Origin: Dentipellis sp. KUC8613
Lineage: Eukaryota > Basidiomycota > Agaricomycetes > Russulales > Hericiaceae
Direction: 5' to 3'
DNA: 15,771 bases
Assembly (NCBI GenBank): GCA_002286715.1
Contig: NSJX01000190.1
Location: 1 to 15,771 of the forward strand
The position numbers and the translations under genes were made by a program. The stretch's first letter is position 1, and each line of letters opens with the position of its first letter. This document shows positions 9,926 to 15,771 of the stretch, one piece after another. Under the pieces are notes generated by a model, which saw nothing but the letters and a program-made list of their open reading frames with translations, did not search any database and was not told where the DNA came from.

Positions 9926-10786
9926 TGAAGGGGCCCGGAAGGGAGAGTCAGAGAAAGATGTACGAGCGCGGGTGTCGCAGCATGACAAGACGCACTAGTG
10001 GTCGACGAGGGGTAGAGGCCTTGTGTCGAGGTTGGCTAAAAGGTCTGTATTCGCTGAAACTCATGGGAGAACATTAATTCGGTACAGGTGCATGCCAGGT
10101 CACCCGGGGTCAAGCTCAAATTGAGAGTGTATTCTCAAAGCTTATCGGTGTTTCATAGCCCACTAGAGCCCGATATTGCAGATGAGTCTTTTAAGATACT
10201 TCAAATCGCGCATGCGATCCTTCTGTTGGATCTTGCGCGTGCTGGGTCAATGCCGACTACAGACTATCTGTCCGCCAACGAAGTCGGTTCCCTCAAGTGA
10301 AGTCACGTTGGTTGATGTTGTGCGTATGAACACCAGCTCAACGTTTTCGATAGGCTCACTTGGATGCCGCCATTCGCTGCCTCGTAGATTCTGATCTTAA
10401 CGATGTTCTGGAGGCGATCCCCTTTACGTTGTATATGCTCTGCCACGTCTCCGCCACACGTCTCCGCCGCACACACACAATTGGCCACGTCTTCTGAAGG
10501 CTGTGTTGTAGCCACTGTCTTTATTCATATCTGTAAGCTTTATCAGCATCTACCTATCACGGCCAGGTGGCAGCGACGAGTCTTTACAGCGAAAAGAACA
10601 TATTGAATCGCCAAAGGAGCTGGTCAATGGTGTCGGCGGCATCTGTGGCATATCGAAGTCGTTTGTTGTGCCATTTCCCTGCGCTACAAGAACCCAGCTA
10701 GCAGCTCATAGCAGTGGCTACGACTCCGACTACCCACCTTTGCTCTCTCTCTGTTCACACCTACTCCATCTGCCTCTCAAGCTGCT
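9926..10786 (+). other. Region of weak coding fragments upstream of the BTB gene
   Basis: No complete gene could be built. Two stretches look protein-like: 10148-10299 (frame with DIADESFKILQIAHAILLLD then SMPTTDYLSANEVGSL), and 10354-10447, preceded by a possible CGATAG splice acceptor (AHLDAAIRCLVDSDLNDVLE then AIPFTLYMLCHV). They could be exons of an unrecognised gene or relics. A CACGTCTCCGCC(A)CA near-duplicate occurs at 10443-10472. From about 10735 the sequence turns C/T-rich (CTCTCTCTCTG), consistent with the leader of the following gene. Confidence 0.3.
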
Positions 10787-11547
10787 ATGGCACTTGTCCA
10801 ACCCACCATCATCCGCAATAAGCACTATTATATGGATGAAGGAACGGTAGTTTTTCAGGTAGTGTCGCTGCTTTCGCCGCTTCGCAGGATGCTTAATTTT
10901 TTGGAACAGGTAGAGAACCACGTCTTCCGTGTTCACGTCGAGCACTTGCGGAAATATTCTCTGGCATTCTGCGACATGTTCTCTCTGGACTGCTTGGGTT
11001 ATCCAGGGGAAGGGTCATCGGATCTGACGCCCATCAAACTCCTACACGTTAGTGTTCTAGAGATGGAGACGCTGTTCGATGCCCTATATGACTCGTAGGC
11101 AACATTCATTTCTGCCATATTTAGCTGATCTGGTTGACTAGGTATCTATTTGAGTCGGACGTCTACTTCACCCGAGAGCGTGCGAAGGCCATTAAACGTG
11201 TCGCTCAGCTCTACGACGTCAGGATTGATGACTTGCAATATCGCATTATCTCTGTCCTTGTCGGCAGCCCTTGGCCCAATGATGATATACATTGTCTCTC
11301 AGTCGCAGACATTTACAAGACCCCCACGGACAAGCTCAGGCAGTGCCTCCATAGAATTGTGCAGAGACCTGAATCTTTGACGAGCGACGAGATGCGTATT
11401 CTCTTTGAATACCCGGAAATGTTCTGCAAGATCATTCGGGCGCGGGAGGAAGTCTTTAAGCGACAGGAAGTGGCAGAGAGAAGGGTGCTGGCGACATCTT
11501 TGTTGGTGCGAAGGGTGGTTTCCGAGATGTTTGGATTTTCTGATTAA
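10787..11547 (+). CDS. BTB/POZ domain protein (220 aa)
   Basis: Predicted protein-interaction protein; BTB domains form dimers and often serve as adaptors for Cul3 ligases or for transcription regulators, but in the large Agaricomycete expansions individual roles are unknown. Exons: 10787-10858, 10910-11094, 11142-11547; introns 51 and 47 nt. The spliced N-terminus reads YYMDEGTVVFQVENHVFRVH followed by LRKYSLAFCDMFSLD, matching the usual opening 'G.VVFQVE...FRVHR..L...S..F.DMF' of fungal BTB proteins. Then TPIKLLHVSVLEMETLFDAL and YLFESDVYFTRERAKAIKRV (tail of the BTB fold) and a helical C-terminus. The first intron is a multiple of three without stops, so a retained form is possible, but removing it restores the family junction. 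Start is the first ATG after the C/T-rich leader. Confidence 0.82.
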
Positions 11548-11985
11548 TATTTTTATGTCGTTGCTACTATGCAGTTTGTGATTATTGATATGTTTTATCA
11601 AGGCCTGTATGGCCGCGACGCGCTACGTCACGCCCGATCTCGTCCTACCGCCCGCACTGACGCTCGTCCTGAGCGTGCACGATCGACTGGACATTTAACT
11701 TGATATTGCACAGTACAACAACAAATCCACACTGACTATGTGGTCTCATATGAATTGTATCTAGCCTCCTTTATAGACGGCAGAACCAGCGAGCCTCGCA
11801 ACCGATCTGAACGTGACTTCGCCTGTCGACCTGAGAGGCCCTCGAGAACTCCACAATGAAGTCGATGAGCCAGTTTGCTGACGAAGTCGTAGGCAACCGA
11901 CCGTGCGTTTTCTCATACGCGGACAGCAGGGTAAAAGTATGGTCGGGTTGGGAGGAAGCCTGAAGAATGTCGTCTGGTGTCCTCG
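11548..11985. other. Intergenic region without recognised features
   Basis: Follows the BTB stop and contains an AT-rich tail (11548-11600) where transcription probably ends. A short plus-strand frame (ATG at 11856, about 35 codons) lacks any support. Nothing else recognised. Confidence 0.5.
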
Positions 11986-12490
11986 ACTATTAGCTCATCC
12001 ACGAACCGACTGTATAGATGATCACTAGAGATGTGACCCGGCTCGAGCCTCAAGGCGTCAAGACTCGCAGCGCCTTCGGCACAACCATCCGCTTCTTCCT
12101 GTCGTGAGACGGGGGAACAACCTCCAAGGCCCTTGAACACTCTTAAGCGACACCCTGGGCGGTCTTGTCGGACGCCATTCCGCGGATGGCTCCGAAGAGA
12201 CTTTGAGGGAAACTTTGTGATGGAAAGGACCAAGCTTCTTGGGGTGCATGGTATGGCGTTTGTGCAGGAAGTTGTGATAGTACAGCTGCGATAGATAGAA
12301 CATAAAAACAAAGTATGAAGGGCAATGAAAGATGGCGCAGCTTGTACCGGAAGAAACTGCTCGAGACTTCGTCTCCTCGCGCCGCACAACCACAATCTTC
12401 TGGCTAGAAAGCACCTGCCTTTTAGATAATGGGAACCAGCCGGCAAAGGGTATGCCCCTCGCCATCAATGGCGATGGGACAGGAAGACAT
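11986..12490 (-). pseudogene. uL13: Decayed copy of ribosomal protein uL13 (RPL13A; Rpl16 in yeast) gene
   Basis: On the minus strand a full-length but broken uL13 gene can be followed. The start is kept (ATG 12490-12488, MSSCPIAIDGEGH, cf. the family's IDGKGHLLGRLAS). A frame break with stop TAA occurs at 12425-12423. The next frame gives RQVLSSQKIVVVRREE, then SSFFR. A 62 nt intron is still present (12347-12286, GTACAA...CGCAG). After it come LYYHNFLHKRHTMHPKKLGP and FHH; a second shift leads to FGAIRGMASDKTAQGV, then a stop. A third frame gives DRKKRMVVPKALRVL (about 12106-12058) and a stop. A last fragment, LRLEPGH...YSRFVDEL, trails to about 11986. At least three frame breaks exclude a working protein. 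The retained intron shows it came from a genomic copy, not from reverse-transcribed mRNA. Confidence 0.87.
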
Positions 12491-12791
12491 GATGATGACT
12501 ATGACGAGTCTAAGCTGCACAATCTGTCAGTGACGAAATCCTGCGCGATGTCCTTTCGTCCCGCTCACCTGGTAAATGCCGAATAGGAGGCCTGAGGGTA
12601 ATCAATCAACGCGCCGCATTTACCATTACGCCAGGATTACTTTGAGACCTGCGGTCGTTGGCCCGGGAGGAGATCTTGGTATATTGTCCGTGACAGTCAC
12701 CGTGACTAAACTCGTGACGCCACTGAACGGCCTGACTCGTTGCTACCATTTCGTTCTTCTACCCACTGATCGCCAACTCACTCCTGCTTAG
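12491..12791 (+). other. Upstream region of the WD40 gene
   Basis: Divergent spacer between the uL13 relic's start and the WD40 start. It contains a run of GATGATGACTATGACGA (12491-12507), presumably part of the old uL13 promoter or leader, and a GTGACAGTCACCGTGAC stretch near 12689. A C/T-rich leader precedes 12792. TTAG directly before the ATG could also be a splice acceptor, so an upstream exon of the WD40 gene cannot be excluded. Confidence 0.4.
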
Positions 12792-14320
12792 ATGCTCCAG
12801 TACAAGAAGAAATATGCGTTACAGGGGTTTCACACGGATTCGATCTCCTGTCTATCTGTAAGCCCCGACATCAATCGTTTCGCGAGCGGTGGTCTCGATG
12901 GTCGCCTCTTCGTGTGGTCTCTCGAGTCCGGAAGTCTCTTATACAACCTGGAATCTCACAAGGCAATCTATTGCAGCGTTTGGTCTCAGAGAGACCCAAA
13001 TTGCATACTGGTTGGGTGCCAAGATGGTTTGCTTATGACCGTTGTAATTCAGGAGGTATGTTTGTACTTGTCATCTCGCCGGTCGATCTTGAGCTCATCA
13101 CTAGGCGGAAACAGACCGAAATACAGACGTCGAGATTTCGTGCCCATACAGCACACATCGAATGCCTGTCACTCGCACAGAACGGCGTTGACCTTGCTAC
13201 CGGAGCTCACAACGAAGTTACATTATGGCACAAGAAGTTGTCTCCAAGCAGCGAACGAGGTGAGCATGACGCGACATATCCTAGTATTCAAGTGTGGACA
13301 ATAGCATCATAGTTATGTGGAAACAGGGATCGAAAATCCCTCTTCCGCCACACCTTGATGGACTCGAAGACACAAAGGACGTGATAGCTGTTTCGATTCA
13401 TTGGCACGAGCAACCTCGCCATATTCGCGATAACGTTTGTGATGGCACCCTCCTTGTGTCCTATTTGTGGCATGGAACTATGTACGTGTTCATTCCTAAG
13501 GCAACAGTAAGCATATTGAGATGCTATTCAGATGTTGGGATTTGACATCACTCACAATGGTGTGGCGGATTCCTGCACTCAATTGGTGTGTTATTTAATT
13601 CTTAGTCCATATTATACAATAATGTGATCGTTCCAGTCTTTCTGCTGCATTATCCCCTGATCACTGCTGGCTTGCAATGTTCAGACTTCCTCATGAATTC
13701 CAAATTTATAACATCAAGTCTGACTTTAGGGCTCAGAAGATGCAGGCTCCACTTGAGACTGGTGTCCAGCAGCTTCCTGTTGTCTTCGGTCATGATGGTC
13801 TTGCTCTTATTGGAGGAAGTGCAACTGGTCGGGTTCGGGTGTGGGATACAACGTCTGGAGATAGGCTCCAGGTTCTGGTTCATGATGGTAAGGTACATTG
13901 TTAATATTGAAGACTCTTTCTAAGCCCATTAAAATATAATCAGATTGTCATGTACAGGCTTTAGCAGTAAGTGCTCCCAAAATCATTTCTGTGACACTAT
14001 ATTCTGGCTCATATGCATAAATCAAATTTGCAGTGCTTTTATGATGAAATGCAGGACAACTTTGTCATCATCACAGGTACTAGTCAAGGAGAAGACAGTC
14101 AGGTATGCTTGTGGGAGACAGGCCCTCGAAAGAAGAAAGATCATGCATTGACAAGTAAGAATTCTGATTTTAAGAGATAACAGATGGAACTCATTGTGTT
14201 ATGAGTGCAGGGCTTGCAAGAAATTTTCACATTTTTCTTACTCTTCCAGAACTTGTTGGGCTTGCAGTAATGGTGAATGTAGTCATTGCTTGTTCTGTTT
14301 TGTACAAATATCTCCTCTGA
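12792..14320 (+). CDS. WD40-repeat protein with predicted C-terminal membrane tail (378 aa, eight exons)
   Basis: Beta-propeller scaffold, partner unknown. Exons: 12792-13055, 13115-13259, 13313-13481, 13532-13585, 13637-13887, 13944-13966, 14034-14154, 14211-14320 (1,137 nt). Every junction keeps phase. Blades are visible as HTDSISCLSVSPDINRFASG...DGRLFVWSLESG (residues 14-48), HKAIYCSVWSQRDPN...DGLLMTVVI, RAHTAHIECLSLAQNGVDLA...NEVTLWHKK, CDGTLLVSYLWHGTMICWDL, ALIGGSATGRVRVWDTTSG and FVIITGTSQGEDSQVCLWE. This blade order and wording recall a group of basidiomycete WD40 proteins of unknown role. The last exon encodes ARNFHIFLTLPELVGLAVMV and on to LYKYLL-stop: about 25 hydrophobic residues at the extreme C-terminus, as in tail-anchored proteins. 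Exon 6 is only 23 nt. Exons 4-8 look more T-rich than exons 1-3. Confidence 0.88.
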
Positions 14321-14678
14321 TTAATGAGATCACATTGTATGTCCTGACAACTGTACCACTTATAATTCAGAAAGTGTTTCAGGCTAAAGGTACACAGTAT
14401 TGCTCAGCGCAGGAAGAAAGACACTATGATTGAATATATACCTAAAGGTAAACAGTATCACTATGGGCTCATAAGTAAACAGTAACACAATACGAGAATG
14501 GGAACTGGCTCACCTCAGCGCAGGAAGAAAGATGCTGAGGTGGGTGGTATACACGAGGTGCGTACAAGAGGGGCGGTATGGAAACATTTGTGAAACTGTA
14601 CATATCCTAACTACACGTTGTACGCTAGTACGAAACTGTCTGTATGGCGTACTGACCCACAACAGAAAGATTATAGAG
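14321..14678. other. 3' flank of the WD40 gene with short dispersed repeats
   Basis: Non-coding. Contains a 17 bp near-repeat, CTAAAGGTAxACAGTAT, at 14384-14400 and 14442-14458, an echo (AAGTAAACAGTAACAC) near 14473-14488, and the exact 19 bp repeat listed separately. Confidence 0.6.
14403..14532. repeat. Exact 19 bp direct repeat
   Basis: CTCAGCGCAGGAAGAAAGA occurs at 14403-14421 and again at 14514-14532, start-to-start distance 111 bp. The intervening DNA carries the related ACAGTAT/ACAGTAAC motifs. The repeat may mark a small duplicated segment. Confidence 0.8.
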
Positions 14679-14869
14679 AGTCAGAAAGTCAGAAAGTCAG
14701 ACAGTCAGATAGTTGGACAGTTGGACAGTCGGATAGTCAGAAAGTTGGATAGTCAGAGATTGAGACAGTCAGAAAGTTGGACAGTCAGACAGTTGGACAG
14801 TCAGATAGTCAGAGATTCAGACAGTCGAAAAGTCGGAGAGTCGGAGAGTGGACAGTTGGACAGTCTGTC
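14679..14869. repeat. 8 bp minisatellite, about 24 units
   Basis: Tandem units of consensus AGTCAGAC with variants AGTCAGAA, AGTCAGAT, AGTTGGAC, AGTCGGAG. One unit is 7 bp. A higher-order pattern exists: the AGTCAGAG-ATTxAGAC pair at 14751 recurs at 14807, 56 bp (seven units) later. Since eight is not a multiple of three, all three frames are open, which creates a spurious Ser/Gln/Asp/Arg-rich frame. Confidence 0.95.
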
Positions 14870-14925
14870 AAGGATCACTCCTTAATACTTATCTCATCGC
14901 TTTCCTCGACTCCTTCCGACAACCA

Positions 14926-15311
14926 CCGAGCACCGAGCACCGAGACCGAGCACCAAACCCGTGACCGAGCACCAAACCCGTGACCGAGCACCAACACCGA
15001 CACCGATGTTTCCGAGATTTCGGACCGACGTCTCGGTATGCTGACTAAGCACCTCGGACCGAGGACCCTAGACCGAGGACCGATGTCTCGGTCAAATCCC
15101 TTGGCTCCTCGGAGCTCCTCGGACCGAGGAGAACACCAACAACGCCTTTTCGGTGCTACCGAGCACCGATGTTTTCGAGGTTTCGGACCGATGTCTCGGT
15201 CCAATGACTAAGCGGTGTAGACTGAGACCTCGGACCAAGGACCGAGCTCTCGGACCGAGGAGAGACATCCTCGGTCGCTCGGTATTGACTTAGCGGTCGT
15301 GCATCGTCTCG
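14926..15311. repeat. CTCGG/CCGAG palindrome-rich repeat field
   Basis: The stretch is dense in CCGAG and its complement CTCGG, often as CTCGGACCGAG palindromes (for example near 15054-15064, 15119-15129, 15251-15261). A 49 bp segment at 15002-15050 is repeated imperfectly at 15165-15213: ACCGATGTTTxCGAGxTTTC, then GGACCGAxGTCTCGGT, then TGACTAAGC. No coding use is likely. Confidence 0.8.
14944..14994. repeat. 19 bp tandem repeat, 2.7 units
   Basis: GACCGAGCACCAAACCCGT at 14944-14962 and 14963-14981, then a partial unit to 14994. Preceded by three CACCGAG units (14924-14943). Confidence 0.9.
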
Positions 15312-15771
15312 GAAGTCGTTGGTCTCTCCTCCCTTTATCTGATCTGATCTGTTACTATTTATCACATGTTTCCCCAAGCACCTAAACCTCGTTGTACCAC
15401 TCCCCGAAGCCCCTCCGTCCCGCTACTGATTATCTACGATAACCTGATTTCCCCCGGTGTTTCCCGTACAGTGTATATACCCTTGCACCCTCGTCCATAG
15501 TTCCTTAGACTGTCAATCTTGTCTGTATCGTACTGTACCTAGTATACCAGCTGCACTGCGCTCTGCACATCGCCAGCACTCTCGCTCAATTCTCTATCTC
15601 TCATCTCGCTTGCCTTGTCACCGGTGGTGACTTGGGTGGTTGTTTCATCGGTTCTAGGCCAGTCTTGACACGGAGGACCTTGGCTGGAGTGGACAATAGT
15701 CAGATACTGGCACCACAAACGTCCACTGATCGGACATCTCAGATATCCTGTGGTCAGATATTTGGTCCACT
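15312..15771 (+). other. Right-edge region, possible promoter or LTR fragment
   Basis: No coding region recognised. TATATA at 15474-15479 is followed by a C/T-rich leader with many CTC/TCT runs (15540-15610), resembling the start of a transcription unit running out of the window. Such a TATA plus pyrimidine-rich arrangement beside repeats would also fit an LTR, but I could identify neither LTR ends nor a primer-binding site. Confidence 0.3.
15474..15479 (+). promoter_or_regulatory. Candidate TATA box
   Basis: TATATA within GTGTATATACCC, with a pyrimidine-rich stretch beginning about 30-60 bp downstream. No start codon with a credible frame is seen before the window ends. Confidence 0.3.

Noticed and set aside
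11913..12468. Minus-strand frames of 177 and 136 codons as real genes
   Set aside because: Both are overlapping fragments of the uL13 relic in different frames; neither alone gives a complete domain.
12332..12586. Plus-strand 84-codon frame antisense to the uL13 relic
   Set aside because: It has no family features and is a shadow of the relic's exon and promoter region.
14532..14885. 117-codon open frame over the minisatellite
   Set aside because: It is the translation of an 8 bp tandem repeat, open in all frames, with no start context and no splice signals.
14679..15311. CRISPR array
   Set aside because: The repeats are directly abutting or palindromic with no unique spacers, and the window is fungal nuclear DNA.

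Overview
The window looks like nuclear DNA of a mushroom-forming basidiomycete (Agaricomycetes). Genes are split by many 44-78 bp GT-AG introns with CTRAY-type branch points. Start codons follow pyrimidine-rich leaders. The protein families also fit: a Tnp2-type CACTA transposase, a fungal membrane-anchored coiled-coil family, a BTB/POZ protein and a WD40 protein. All gene models below were spliced by eye, requiring that reading phase be kept across every junction.

Layout: (1) 1-3924, a CACTA/EnSpm Tnp2 transposase, 5' end outside the window, with no disabling mutation once five introns are removed. (2) 3942-4438 (-), a small four-exon gene of unknown function, tail to tail with the transposase. 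(3) 4675-5844 (+), an N-terminally anchored coiled-coil protein, divergent from gene 2 across a 236 bp shared promoter region. (4) 6164-7339 (-), a basidiomycete protein of unknown function. (5) 7570-9300 (+), a protein with 23-residue tandem repeats and a hydrophobic C-terminus, divergent from gene 4. (6) 9338-10786, weak coding signal in shifting frames, probably a poorly modelled or decaying gene. (7) 10787-11547 (+), a BTB/POZ protein. (8) about 11986-12490 (-), a decayed, intron-bearing copy of ribosomal protein uL13 (RPL13A; Rpl16 in yeast). (9) 12792-14320 (+), an eight-exon WD40 protein ending in a predicted membrane tail. (10) 14321-15771, non-coding repeats: short dispersed repeats, an 8 bp minisatellite, a 19 bp tandem repeat and a field of CTCGG/CCGAG palindromes, then a TATA-containing stretch of unknown identity at the right edge.

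The genes do not form an evident pathway. The mixture (transposase, lineage-specific unknown proteins, a gene relic, satellites) reads as a repeat-rich, fast-evolving accessory segment. The best leads are the uL13 relic, the 23-residue repeat membrane protein, the WD40 protein with a membrane tail, and two genes (3942-4438 and the uL13 relic) that simple ORF scanning does not reveal.
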